Assembly: GCA_021768485.1 (NCBI GenBank)
Contig: JAIZVZ010000005.1
Span: 1-64,000 of the forward strand
Source: Oxalobacteraceae bacterium
GTDB lineage: Bacteria; Pseudomonadota; Gammaproteobacteria; Burkholderiales; Burkholderiaceae_D
Length of the DNA stretch: 64,000 bases
Reading direction: 5' to 3'
The position numbers and the translations under genes were made by a program. The notes beneath the pieces were generated by a model. It worked only from the letters and a program-made list of their open reading frames with translations. It had not been told where the DNA came from and did not search any database. Positions 15,825 to 25,179 of the stretch are shown piece by piece. Every line of letters starts with the position of its first letter. The first letter of the stretch is position 1.

Positions 15825-16037
15825 TTAAGCCTTTTTCAGAAAGCAGGTCTTCAATACCAGGCCGCGCACTTTATCGACATTGCATTCGATTTCTTCTTCG
15901 TCTTCCGTCAGGCGGATATTCTTGGCCATGGTGCCGCGCTTGAGCGTGACCGAGGTTCCTTTGACTTTCAGATCCTTGATCAGGGTGACCGAGTCGCCGT
16001 CTTTGAGTTCGGTGCCGTTGCTGTCTTTAACTGTCAT
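15825..16037 (-). CDS. PhnA-like (YjdM C-terminal domain) protein, short form
   Basis: A 70-residue protein equal to the C-terminal domain of the PhnA/YjdM family (MTVKDSNGTELKDGDSVTLI, KVKGTSVTLKRGTMAKNIRL). The usual N-terminal zinc ribbon is absent. Despite the name, a role in phosphonate use is not established for the family. I place the start at 16037 and not at 16085, because a TATAAT lies right at the upstream alternative and would put that start before the transcript. It is a single gene. Confidence 0.75.
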   Translation of the reverse strand: MTVKDSNGTELKDGDSVTLIKDLKVKGTSVTLKRGTMAKNIRLTEDEEEIECNVDKVRGLVLKTCFLKKA

Positions 16038-16083
16038 ATTGGTGAGCTTTAAGTGAAAATAAGAGGGGATAAATGCAGGCCGC

Positions 16084-16089
16084 ATTATA
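16084..16089 (-). promoter_or_regulatory. -10 element of the PhnA-like gene
   Basis: TATAAT on the minus strand, 47 bp before the chosen start. No good -35 is seen at the usual distance. Confidence 0.4.
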
Positions 16090-16142
16090 CAGTGCGGCCT
16101 CGCTTATGCCGTCGCTTATTTGCCATCACTTGTTTTCGACAA

Positions 16143-16763
16143 CTATTCGCCACTGCCGGCAAATACGGCTTGCGCCAGATGCAGCGCATGCTCGCGCAAA
16201 TCGTGCGGCCAGGCTGCCAGCGCCTGTTCGAAGCGCCTCGGATCGAAGGCGAACAGGGCGCGCGCCGCCTCTTCGAATTGCGGCTGGTCGCCGCCGATGG
16301 CGCTCATGAAACGGTAGGTCACTTCCTGGGCGCGCAGTGCGCGTTCCTTGCTCTCATTGGCGTGGCGGGCCTGATCGACCAGCTTGCGCAGCGCAACCGA
16401 GGCGCCGCCCGGCTGATGCGCCAGCCAGTCCCAATGCCGCGGCAGCAAGGTCACTTCACGCGCGACCACCCCCAGTTTCGGGCGGCCGGGACCGCGCACC
16501 GTGTCTTGCGCGGGAACGCCGGCGGCGTCGGCCGCGCGTGCGAGCGGGGCGGCGGCGGGCGCGTCGTGCGGCAGGCGGCTGGCGACATCGGCGGCGCTGC
16601 CGCGCAAATCGAGTTCGATCAATTGGCTGTCGGCATCGCCGAAAATCAGTACAGTTGCCTCGGGCGCGGTGTCGACGCAAGCCTTCACCTGAAGCGCGAC
16701 TTCAGGCAGCGGACCGGAGGCGAGACGATGGCCATCGGCAAAAGCGGTGCAATAGATAGTCAT
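16143..16763 (-). CDS. DUF2239 family protein
   Basis: A 206-residue protein of the DUF2239 family. It is recognised by the opening (YCTAFADGHRLASGPL), the central GRPKLGVVAREVTLLPRHWD, and the following segment with LRKLVDQAR. The motif LLPRHWDWL and the basic helix after it resemble a DNA-binding or regulatory element, but the function is unknown. It appears to be transcribed alone; the PhnA-like gene lies about 105 bp downstream on the same strand. Confidence 0.72.
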   Translation of the reverse strand: MTIYCTAFADGHRLASGPLPEVALQVKACVDTAPEATVLIFGDADSQLIELDLRGSAADVASRLPHDAPAAAPLARAADAAGVPAQDTVRGPGRPKLGVVAREVTLLPRHWDWLAHQPGGASVALRKLVDQARHANESKERALRAQEVTYRFMSAIGGDQPQFEEAARALFAFDPRRFEQALAAWPHDLREHALHLAQAVFAGSGE

Positions 16764-16921
16764 ATAATGAAATTAAAAGAAGATAAAAAGTCAGGAAATG
16801 AAAAAATGGCGAAAAATGGGCGCAAATTAGGGAATAATCGGGCTTGGCAACGCCGGCGCGGCAAACGCACGGCTTGAACTGATGCGGTGATTCTACCCGG
16901 ATGAAATATTGGCGTCAATAA

Positions 16922-16931
16922 TACCCGGGTA
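16922..16931. promoter_or_regulatory. Palindrome before the 130-residue protein gene
   Basis: TACCCGGGTA is a perfect 10-bp palindrome in an AT-rich context, 26 bp before the GTG start. A half-site copy (TACCCGG) lies about 25 bp upstream. Operator function is only a guess. Confidence 0.3.
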
Positions 16932-16956
16932 ATATAAATAATTCGACAGGTGGCAT

Positions 16957-17349
16957 GTGCAAGATGTAAGGCAAACAGAAGACGGGCAACAGTGGCTTGC
17001 ATGGGATGCCTTGCTCGATCTCGAGGTCTGGATCGACACCCATAACCGTGAATTGCAATTGGCGGTTCCCAAAAATGCGGTCGGCTATGGCAGCGCGTTC
17101 CGCCTGACCGAGGGCGGCGACATTTTCATGCATACCACGGGCGAGGGCGATATCCTGCTCGACCTGACGCCGGAGGCGCAATGGGTGGCGCCCGTTGTCA
17201 GCGCGGCCACCGGCGTGGCGCCGCCGCGCGGGCAAATCTGGGTCTTGCCGGCGGGTGCAATGCTGCCTTTGCTGATGGGCTTGTCGAGCCTGATTGCAGC
17301 CAGCCGGCTCGTGCTGCAACACGAATACCGGATCAAGAAAAGCTGGTGA
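16957..17349 (+). CDS. Hypothetical protein
   Basis: A 130-residue protein that I do not recognise. It begins with a GTG (AGGTGG just upstream). The N-terminal 75 residues are soluble and beta-rich (LEVWIDTHNRELQLAVPKNA, GEGDILLDLTPEAQW). A hydrophobic stretch near the C-terminus (GAMLPLLMGLSSLIAASRLV) could be a single membrane anchor with a basic cytoplasmic end (YRIKKSW). It stands alone, 275 bp upstream of the urease operon on the same strand, and the predicted urease control sites begin 17 bp after its stop. Confidence 0.55.
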   Translation: MQDVRQTEDGQQWLAWDALLDLEVWIDTHNRELQLAVPKNAVGYGSAFRLTEGGDIFMHTTGEGDILLDLTPEAQWVAPVVSAATGVAPPRGQIWVLPAGAMLPLLMGLSSLIAASRLVLQHEYRIKKSW

Positions 17350-17365
17350 GACAGCCGTGCCAATT

Positions 17366-17382
17366 TGCACTAATTTGGTGCG
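17366..17382. promoter_or_regulatory. NtrC-like enhancer site upstream of urease
   Basis: TGCACTAATTTGGTGCG matches the NtrC consensus TGCACC-N5-GGTGCA with two mismatches. It lies about 100 bp upstream of the predicted sigma-54 -24 element, the usual enhancer distance. An overlapping GTGC-N6-GCAC dyad (17357-17370 region) may add a second weak site. Confidence 0.6.
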
Positions 17383-17465
17383 ATCCGGCGCGTCGAGAAG
17401 ACATTTTTGTTTTCGTGCTCCTGTCGCCATGGCATGAGCCGGGCGCCGGACAGCCGGGCATGAAA

Positions 17466-17483
17466 TCGGCATGAATCTTGCTG
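17466..17483 (+). promoter_or_regulatory. Predicted sigma-54 promoter of the urease operon
   Basis: TCGGCATGAATCTTGCT fits TGGCACG-N4-TTGCW with GG at 17468 and GC at 17480, exactly 12 bp apart as required for -24/-12 elements. Transcription would start near 17493, about 130 nt before ureD. Confidence 0.6.
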
Positions 17484-17624
17484 CTCAATCCTGCCGATAA
17501 TTTGATCCGTTCTTTTCGGTCTTGATTTTCAGTTTTTATATTTTCGTTCCTGTTTCCATGGATCGCGCTGCTTCAGGCGATACATCTGTTGATTCACTGC
17601 TTTTTATAGACCGGACAGGCACGC

Positions 17625-18512
17625 ATGCAGACAGCGCTGGCGAACGAGGCGAGTGCGGAAGACTCCGCCGACAACAGCGGGTGGCAAGCTCACCTGGCGC
17701 TGCGTTTCGTCCATGAAAACGGCGCCACCGTGCTGCGCGAACGGCGTCACCGCGGTCCTTTGCGCGTGCAAAAAGCGTTGTATCCGGAAGGCTCGGCGAT
17801 TTGCCATGCGATCATCGTCCACCCGCCCGGCGGCGTGGTCGGCGGCGATTGCCTGACGATCGAGGTCGAGGCCGGCGGCGGCAGCCATGTCTTGCTGGCC
17901 ACGCCCGGCGCCGCCAAATGGTACCGGGCCAACGGCAAGTGCTCGCGCCAGAGCGTCACGCTGGAAGTCGGTGCCGGCGCCCGGCTCGAATGGCTGCCGC
18001 AAGAAACGATTTTTTTCGATCACGCCGAGGTGGCGCTCAGTCACACGGTGTCGCTGGCGGCCGACGCCGTCTATCTGTCGGCCGAAATCCTGTGCTTTGG
18101 CCGCAGCGCGGCCGGCGAGAGCTATGCCGGCGGCAAAATCCGGCAATCGACCAGCATCCGCCGCGATGGCAAATTGATCTGGTTCGAGCAGGGCACGCTG
18201 GCCGGCGCCGGCGCGGCCATGCAGAGCGCTTTCGGTCTGGCCGGCCACAGCGTGTGCGCGACGCTGATTGCCAGCGGCGCGGGCTTGTCGCCGCCGCAGC
18301 TGAGCGCGTTGCGCGAGGCGATTGCCGCCATGCCGGGCATGGCGGGAGACGCCGGCACGGCCGGCGTGACGCACATGAAAGCGCTGCTGGTGGTGCGCTA
18401 CCTCGGCAATTCGAGCGAGCTGGCGCGCCGCCTGATCCTGCTGGCATGGCATCATTTGCGCCCGCCGCTGCTGGGTTGCGAGGCCAGCGTGCCGCGCATC
18501 TGGAATACCTAG
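17625..18512 (+). CDS. ureD: Urease accessory protein UreD
   Basis: A 295-residue chaperone that binds apo-urease together with UreF and UreG so that nickel can be inserted. Family motifs are clear: [61 protein letters not shown]. The length is normal. It is the first gene of ureDABCEFG, with 40 bp to ureA, and follows a predicted sigma-54 promoter. The first 20 residues are poorly conserved, so a slightly later start is possible. Confidence 0.95.
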   Translation: MQTALANEASAEDSADNSGWQAHLALRFVHENGATVLRERRHRGPLRVQKALYPEGSAICHAIIVHPPGGVVGGDCLTIEVEAGGGSHVLLATPGAAKWYRANGKCSRQSVTLEVGAGARLEWLPQETIFFDHAEVALSHTVSLAADAVYLSAEILCFGRSAAGESYAGGKIRQSTSIRRDGKLIWFEQGTLAGAGAAMQSAFGLAGHSVCATLIASGAGLSPPQLSALREAIAAMPGMAGDAGTAGVTHMKALLVVRYLGNSSELARRLILLAWHHLRPPLLGCEASVPRIWNT

Positions 18513-18552
18513 CGCCTGGAATGCAGACAAAAAATTTGAAAGGGAAAATACG

Positions 18553-18855
18553 ATGGAATTGACGCCGCGCGAAAAAGACAAGCTGCTCATATTTACCGCC
18601 GCCCTGGTGGCCGAGCGGCGCAAGGCACGCGGCTTGAAACTCAACTATCCGGAAGCGGTCGCCTTCATTTCGGCGGCCATCATGGAAGGCGCGCGCGACG
18701 GCAAGACGGTGGCCGAACTGATGTCCGAGGGGACCACGATTCTGGGCCGCGCCGACGTCATGGAAGGCGTGCCCGAGATGATTGCCGATGTCCAGGTCGA
18801 AGCGACTTTCCCGGACGGCAGCAAACTGGTCACGGTCCACAATCCGATTATCTAG
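18553..18855 (+). CDS. ureA: Urease gamma subunit
   Basis: A 100-residue small subunit of the nickel enzyme urease, which splits urea into ammonia and carbamate. It has the typical start [20 protein letters not shown], the segment [15 protein letters not shown] and the end [13 protein letters not shown]. Length and sequence are standard. It is separated from ureB by 8 bp. Confidence 0.98.
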   Translation: MELTPREKDKLLIFTAALVAERRKARGLKLNYPEAVAFISAAIMEGARDGKTVAELMSEGTTILGRADVMEGVPEMIADVQVEATFPDGSKLVTVHNPII

Positions 18856-18863
18856 GAGCACCC

Positions 18864-19204
18864 ATGATTCCAGGTGAAATCGAAGTTGCCGCCGGCGAAA
18901 TCGCGCTGAACGCCGGGCGCCGCACGGCGACGCTGACGGTGGCCAATCGCGGCGACCGGCCGGTGCAGATCGGCTCGCATTTCCATTTTTTCGAGACCAA
19001 TCCGGCCCTGCTGTTCGAGCGCCAGGCGGCCTACGGCATGCGGCTTAACATTGCCGCCGGCACCGCGGTGCGTTTCGAGCCGGGCCAGAGCCGCACCGTC
19101 GAGCTGGTGGCGCTGGCCGGCGCGCGCGTGGTCTACGGTTTCAACGCCGAGGTCATGGGACCGCTGGCCGACACGACTGCAGGCGCCACGCCGGGAGCGC
19201 AGCC

Positions 19205-19208
<4 letters not shown>
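18864..19208 (+). CDS. ureB: Urease beta subunit
   Basis: A 114-residue structural subunit. Typical motifs are [38 protein letters not shown] and [20 protein letters not shown]. The gene overlaps ureC by 4 bp (ATGA). The separate ureA and ureB genes are the usual bacterial arrangement, unlike the fused form in Helicobacter. Confidence 0.98.
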
Positions 19209-20905
<1,697 letters not shown>

Positions 20906-20913
20906 AAGAAGCC

Positions 20914-21414
20914 ATGCTGACTTTGCATACCAGACTGACCGAGGCCGCCGCCGTTGACGGCGAACTGGTGCTGCCCTTCGAATTGCGCGAGAAAAGCCGT
21001 TTGCGCGCGCGCCTCGCCAGCGGCGAAGAAGTGGCGGTACTGACCGTGCGCGGCACCGTTTTGCGCGATGGCGACCTGATGCGCGGCAGCGACGGCCGCG
21101 TGATAAAAATCGTGGCGGCTCCCGAAGCGACCTATCGTGTTTCGTGCGCCGATCCGCAGGCTTTGCTGCGCTGCGCTTTCCATCTCGGCAACCGCCACAC
21201 GCAGGCGCAGGTCGGCGCCGGCTTCTTGCGCATTCGCGCCGATGGCGTGCTGCGCGACATGCTGCTCGGACTGGGGGCGACGGTCTTCGACGAAAGCGCG
21301 GCCTTCGAGCCGGAAGCCGGTGCCTACGGCGGCGGCCATCACCATGGCGACGGCAATCTTCTGGCGCCGATCCCGCTGCGGCAAAAAATCCACCGGCCGT
21401 CCGACCCCAAGTGA
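20914..21414 (+). CDS. ureE: Urease accessory protein UreE
   Basis: A 166-residue nickel metallochaperone that hands nickel to the UreDFG complex. Recognised by FELREKSRLRARLASGEEVA, AFHLGNRHTQAQVG and GAYGGGHHHGDGN. The C-terminal His cluster is short (three adjacent His plus isolated ones), so this is not a long His-tail nickel store. The start at 20914 lies 8 bp after ureC, with GAAAGAAG as ribosome-binding site. Its stop overlaps the ureF start (TGATG). Confidence 0.95.
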   Translation: MLTLHTRLTEAAAVDGELVLPFELREKSRLRARLASGEEVAVLTVRGTVLRDGDLMRGSDGRVIKIVAAPEATYRVSCADPQALLRCAFHLGNRHTQAQVGAGFLRIRADGVLRDMLLGLGATVFDESAAFEPEAGAYGGGHHHGDGNLLAPIPLRQKIHRPSDPK

Positions 21415-22118
21415 TGTCGTCCGCCATGCATAGCGGCGCCTTGCTGCATTTGCTGCAACTGGCCAGCCCCTCGCTGCCGGTCGGCGCGTACAGCTATTCG
21501 CAGGGCCTCGAGAGTGCGATCGAGGCCGGCACGGTGCACGACGCCGCCTCTGCGCGGCGCTGGATCGTCAGCCATTTGCGGGAAGTGGTCGCCTATTTCG
21601 ACGCCCCGCTGCAGTGGCGCCTGCTGCAGGCATTCGAGGCGCGCGATGGCGAGGCGGTGGCCTGCTGGAGCGAGCGCTGCCTGGCGGCCCGCGATACCGC
21701 CGAATTTCGCGCCGAGACCGTGCAGATGGGGTATTCGCTGACGACCTTGCTGCTTTCCCTGCTGGCCGACGCCCCCGATATCGATGCTGCCTTGCTGCCG
21801 ATGTTGCAGGCGCAGAGCGAGCCGCCGCTGGCCGCCGCCTGGGCCTGCGCGGCGGTGGCGCTGCAGGTGCCGGCGGCAGCCGCTTTGCTGGCGATGCTGT
21901 TTTCATTGATGGAAAATCAAGTCCTCGTATGCGTCAAATCGGTGCCGCTCGGGCAGGTGGCGGGGCAGCGTCTGCTGCTGTCGCTGCGGCCCGAGATCGA
22001 AGCGGCGGCGCTGTTCGCGCAAAACCTGGCCGATGATGAAATGTCGAACTGGTCGCCCGGCCTGTCGCTGCTGTCGATGCGCCATGAAACCCAATACAGC
22101 CGCCTGTATCGATCATGA
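21414..22118 (+). CDS. ureF: Urease accessory protein UreF
   Basis: A 234-residue accessory protein that acts with UreD and UreG in urease activation. Motifs are LASPSLPVGAYSYSQGLESA, QMGYSLTTLLLSLL and the C-terminal MSNWSPGLSLLSMRHETQYS. I take the ATG at 21414, which shares one base with the ureE stop. A second in-frame ATG at 21426 is possible. It lies 30 bp before ureG. Confidence 0.94.
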   Translation: MSSAMHSGALLHLLQLASPSLPVGAYSYSQGLESAIEAGTVHDAASARRWIVSHLREVVAYFDAPLQWRLLQAFEARDGEAVACWSERCLAARDTAEFRAETVQMGYSLTTLLLSLLADAPDIDAALLPMLQAQSEPPLAAAWACAAVALQVPAAAALLAMLFSLMENQVLVCVKSVPLGQVAGQRLLLSLRPEIEAAALFAQNLADDEMSNWSPGLSLLSMRHETQYSRLYRS

Positions 22119-22148
22119 TACGCGGCATGCCAAAACAGGAGATGAACC

Positions 22149-22778
22149 ATGCAGCAAACGAGTAACCCTTTGCGGGTCGGCATCGGCGGTCCGGTCGGCT
22201 CGGGCAAGACGGCCTTGTGCGAAATGCTGTGCAAGGCGATGCGCGAGCGCTATGACATGGCCGTCATCACCAACGATATCTATACCAAGGAAGACATGGA
22301 GATCCTGTTGCGTGCCGACGCCTTGCCGGCCGAGCGCCTGATGGGAGTCGAGACCGGCGGCTGCCCGCATACCGCGATCCGCGAAGACGCCTCCATCAAT
22401 CTGGAGGCGATCGCGCGCATGAGCGCCGACTTTCCGGATCTCGACCTGATCCTGATCGAATCCGGCGGCGACAATCTGGCGGCGACCTTCAGTCCGGAGC
22501 TGTCGGATTTGACGATTTACGTGATCGATGTCGCCGGCGGCGAAAAAATTCCGCGCAAGGGCGGGCCCGGCATTACGCGCTCGGATCTGCTGGTGATTAA
22601 CAAGACCGATCTGGCGCCGCACGTGGGCGCCAATCTCGACGTGATGGCGCAGGACGCCAAACGCATGCGCGGCGAACGGCCGTTTGTCTTCAGTAATTTG
22701 CGCCGTGGCGATGGGGTGGCGGCGATTGTCGATTTTATCCGCCGCCAGGGCTTGCTCGACGAAGCCGGCCGGACTTGA
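22149..22778 (+). CDS. ureG: Urease accessory GTPase UreG
   Basis: A 209-residue GTPase that powers nickel insertion. It has P-loop [15 protein letters not shown], the nickel-binding CPH in [36 protein letters not shown] and the guanine-specificity NKTD in [11 protein letters not shown]. It is the last gene of the operon. AGGAG precedes the start, and there is no clear terminator directly downstream. Confidence 0.98.
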   Translation: MQQTSNPLRVGIGGPVGSGKTALCEMLCKAMRERYDMAVITNDIYTKEDMEILLRADALPAERLMGVETGGCPHTAIREDASINLEAIARMSADFPDLDLILIESGGDNLAATFSPELSDLTIYVIDVAGGEKIPRKGGPGITRSDLLVINKTDLAPHVGANLDVMAQDAKRMRGERPFVFSNLRRGDGVAAIVDFIRRQGLLDEAGRT

Positions 22779-22847
22779 GGGTGGAACGGGCGCTGCGGTC
22801 GCCGCCGCCCGTTTCGCGCGGCGGCCGCGCCGGGCCGGCGTGCTGTT

Positions 22848-23486
22848 TCAGGCCCGCGTGTTGACGACGCCGCCGACCGCGGTCGGGCCGCTTTGCATAT
22901 TCGATTGCAGATTTGCCAGAAAATCGTTGAGCGTCGTGCCCGAATCGGCATCGCCGAGCGCGCTCAGCAAATTCTTGAAGCTCGCTTCCAGTTCCGCATT
23001 GTCGCCGCTGCCGGCATTGCCGGCATTGCGCAATTCTGAAATCAGATTTTGCAGGTCCGATTCGAATTTGCCGGGACCGCCGGCATTCATCTGGGCTGGC
23101 AGCGGCGAACGGCTGCCGTCGCCGGCCGCAGTGCCGGAAACGGCATCGCTGGCATCGTCGCCGGCATCGCTTTGTTCTTGTAGTGCCGCCAGCAAGCTCT
23201 GGATGAAGCTGCCGAGCGCTTGCGCGGTATCGGCGTCATTGCCGGTGGTATTGGCCTCACTTGTATCGGCGTTCGATTTGACGCCCGCACCGCTGTCGCT
23301 GGAGATGATGTCCAGCGACAGGGTCTTGCTGATGGCCTCGATGACGTAGCCGCCTTGCGCGCCGCCGGTGTCGCCGGTGGCCTCGGCATTATCGGCATTA
23401 TCGGCGGCGGCCGATGTGATCGGCGTGAGCGGGGTGGCCGTTGCCAGTGAAATCGTGCTACTTGTTATGTTAGAAATGCTACTCAT
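22848..23486 (-). CDS. Hypothetical protein, low-complexity N-terminus
   Basis: A 212-residue acidic protein of unknown function. The N-terminal half is rich in Ala, Ser, Thr, Asp and Asn and is probably disordered. Three short helices look conserved: GGYVIEAISKTLSLDI, ALGSFIQSLLAALQEQ, and FKNLLSALGDADSGTTLNDF, with the end reading GPTAVGGVVNTRA. I have the impression of similar proteins in related genera but cannot name a family. There is no signal peptide. The start at 23486 follows a GGGGGG-containing ribosome-binding site. It converges on ureG and has its own predicted promoter in a duplicated 22-bp element. Confidence 0.55.
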   Translation of the reverse strand: MSSISNITSSTISLATATPLTPITSAAADNADNAEATGDTGGAQGGYVIEAISKTLSLDIISSDSGAGVKSNADTSEANTTGNDADTAQALGSFIQSLLAALQEQSDAGDDASDAVSGTAAGDGSRSPLPAQMNAGGPGKFESDLQNLISELRNAGNAGSGDNAELEASFKNLLSALGDADSGTTLNDFLANLQSNMQSGPTAVGGVVNTRA

Positions 23487-23513
23487 GTATTTCCCCCCTT
23501 TTTTTATCAAGGA

Positions 23514-23557
23514 TAAGTAACCATTCTATTATAAATAAGTAACTATTCTATTACAAA
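23514..23557. repeat. 22-bp tandem duplication in a promoter
   Basis: Two direct copies of a 22-bp unit beginning TAAGTAAC (23514-23535 and 23536-23557) with two mismatches. The period is close to two helical turns. The copies supply both elements of the promoter listed next. Confidence 0.9.
23528..23556 (-). promoter_or_regulatory. Predicted promoter of the 212-residue protein gene
   Basis: Minus strand TTGTAA (23551-23556), 17-bp spacer, TATAAT (23528-23533), giving a leader of about 35 nt. The -10 comes from one copy of the 22-bp duplication and the -35 from the other, so the promoter appears to have been created by the duplication. Confidence 0.6.
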
Positions 23558-23609
23558 TGGCAAGCACGCTCAGCCAGGCATCGCGATGCTGAGCGAGGCC
23601 TGGCGAGGC

Positions 23610-24185
23610 TTAGCGTGGCATTGGCTTGGCTGCCGGCGGTAGCGGATGCGGGCCATGGCCGTCTTTGTGTTCATCGACCGTCTTGCGTTGTTCCGCTGTG
23701 AGCAAAGCATAAATCTTGGCATCGCTACGTACTTGCAGCAAGGTCAGCTCGGACTCGGCGCGGGCGGCGGTATCGGCCAGCGACTTGGCCTTGGCCTCGT
23801 CAAATGGCGTGCTCAGCGGCAGCTTACGCAAGGCATCGTGTGTTTTTTGCAGTGTCTTGTGCAATTCGCGCAATTGCGGTTCGAGCGCGTAGTGGATCTG
23901 GAACAGTTTGTCCTGTTGCGCTTCGGTCAAGACAACGCCATGCAGAAACGGCGGCATCGCGCTCGGGCCATGCGGGCCTTCCGCGCCATGCGGACCTTCG
24001 CCGCCGTGCGGGCCTTCACCGCCTTGCGGGCCGTGGGCCATGGCCGATGGTGCGCGGTCCATCGGGCCCGGACCTGGTTCGCCGCCAGGAGCCTGGTTGT
24101 CGGCGGCCTGGGCGCTACACAATATCAATGCAACGACGCCGCAGGCGGCGCCGACGCGAAGAATGGTCGATTTAAAATTTTGCAT
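23610..24185 (-). CDS. Spy/CpxP-like periplasmic LTXXQ protein
   Basis: A 191-residue protein with an N-terminal signal peptide ending near CSAQA. It has a Gly/Pro/His-rich repeat of the five-residue unit GPHGG/GPHGA and an all-helical domain with the two LTXXQ-type motifs (VLTEAQQDKLFQIHY and LLTAEQRKTVDEH). Spy and CpxP are periplasmic chaperones or inhibitors in the envelope stress response. The gene is divergent from cpxR, and a perfect CpxR box lies between them. The His-rich part may bind metal, as in related heavy-metal resistance proteins. Confidence 0.8.
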   Translation of the reverse strand: MQNFKSTILRVGAACGVVALILCSAQAADNQAPGGEPGPGPMDRAPSAMAHGPQGGEGPHGGEGPHGAEGPHGPSAMPPFLHGVVLTEAQQDKLFQIHYALEPQLRELHKTLQKTHDALRKLPLSTPFDEAKAKSLADTAARAESELTLLQVRSDAKIYALLTAEQRKTVDEHKDGHGPHPLPPAAKPMPR

Positions 24186-24348
24186 AATCTATCCTAAAGT
24201 TGAAGCAAGCGTTGAAGCCTAAGTTGAAACGTGAATCGAAGGATGTACGGTCGCCATCGCTATAATGTGGCGACGGTATGCGATATTTTGCTCGGCACGC
24301 CTGTAAAGTGCGTTTAAGTGAATGTTAAATTATGCAAAGGGTAACATT

Positions 24349-24363
24349 GTAAAACCGCGTAAA
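24349..24363. promoter_or_regulatory. CpxR box
   Basis: GTAAA-ACCGC-GTAAA is an exact match to the CpxR consensus GTAAA-N5-GTAAA. It sits in the divergent spy-like/cpxR region, 122 bp before the chosen cpxR start. A partial second copy (GTAAAGTGCGTTTAA) starts at 24303. It supports calling the downstream pair CpxRA and suggests autoregulation. Confidence 0.75.
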
Positions 24364-24484
24364 ATTGGGGCGCGAGTGCACCCGCTGGCCCCGGTTTTGC
24401 TTATGATGGAAAATCGCCGCCGGTGCGCCGAGCCGCGGTGCAGGCAGATCGCGGGACAGGCAAACTTGATGATGGAAGATGGCG

Positions 24485-25174
24485 ATGACCAGGGTTTTAT
24501 TAATAGACGACGATATTGAACTGCTTGAACTGCTTAGCGAGTATCTCGAGCAGGAGGGGTATGACGTCACGGCCGTGCATAACGGCGAACACGGCGTCAC
24601 CGAAGCCTTGTCGGGCCGGCACGCGATTGCGGTGCTCGATGTCATGATGCCCGGTATCGACGGCATCGAAACCTTGCGCCGTATCCGGGCCCAGAGCCGC
24701 ATGCCGGTCCTGATGCTGACGGCCAAAGGCGACGATATCGACCGCATTATCGGCCTCGAGTTCGGTGCCGACGACTATGTGCCCAAGCCGTGCACGCCGC
24801 GCGAACTGGTGGCCCGCGTGCGCGCCATCCTGCGCCGTACCGAAGTGGGGCGCATCGACAATTTGCCTGACAACGTGCTGACCGTGGGCGGGCTGACGAT
24901 GTGGACCGAGCAGCGCCGTGCCGAGCTCGACGGCAAGCCGCTCGAATTGACCAGCACCGAATTCAGTCTGCTGCAGCTGCTGGCCAAGAATGCCGGCAAG
25001 ACCGTCAGCAAAAACGAATTGTCGGAATTCGGCCTGGGACGGCCGCTGTCGCGCTTCGACCGCAATATCGAGGTGCACTTGAGCGCGATCCGGCAAAAGC
25101 TCAGCGCGCTCGGCGAGGGGCGGTCAAGCATCCAGACGGTGTATCGGCAGGGTTATCTGCTGGTCAAGGAGTAG
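24485..25174 (+). CDS. cpxR: Response regulator, CpxR type
   Basis: OmpR-family response regulator of 229 residues controlling envelope stress genes. The receiver domain has D8-D10, phospho-acceptor D52 (AVLDVMMPG) and K in FGADDYVPKP. The C-terminal winged helix ends VEHL-like (FDRNIEVHLSAIRQKL, IQTVYRQGYLL). I prefer the ATG at 24485 because GGAAG is correctly spaced for it; the ATG at 24479 is also possible. The kinase gene starts 5 bp downstream. CpxR identity rests on the wing sequence, the Spy-like neighbour and the CpxR box. Confidence 0.85.
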   Translation: MTRVLLIDDDIELLELLSEYLEQEGYDVTAVHNGEHGVTEALSGRHAIAVLDVMMPGIDGIETLRRIRAQSRMPVLMLTAKGDDIDRIIGLEFGADDYVPKPCTPRELVARVRAILRRTEVGRIDNLPDNVLTVGGLTMWTEQRRAELDGKPLELTSTEFSLLQLLAKNAGKTVSKNELSEFGLGRPLSRFDRNIEVHLSAIRQKLSALGEGRSSIQTVYRQGYLLVKE

Positions 25175-25179
25175 CGGCA

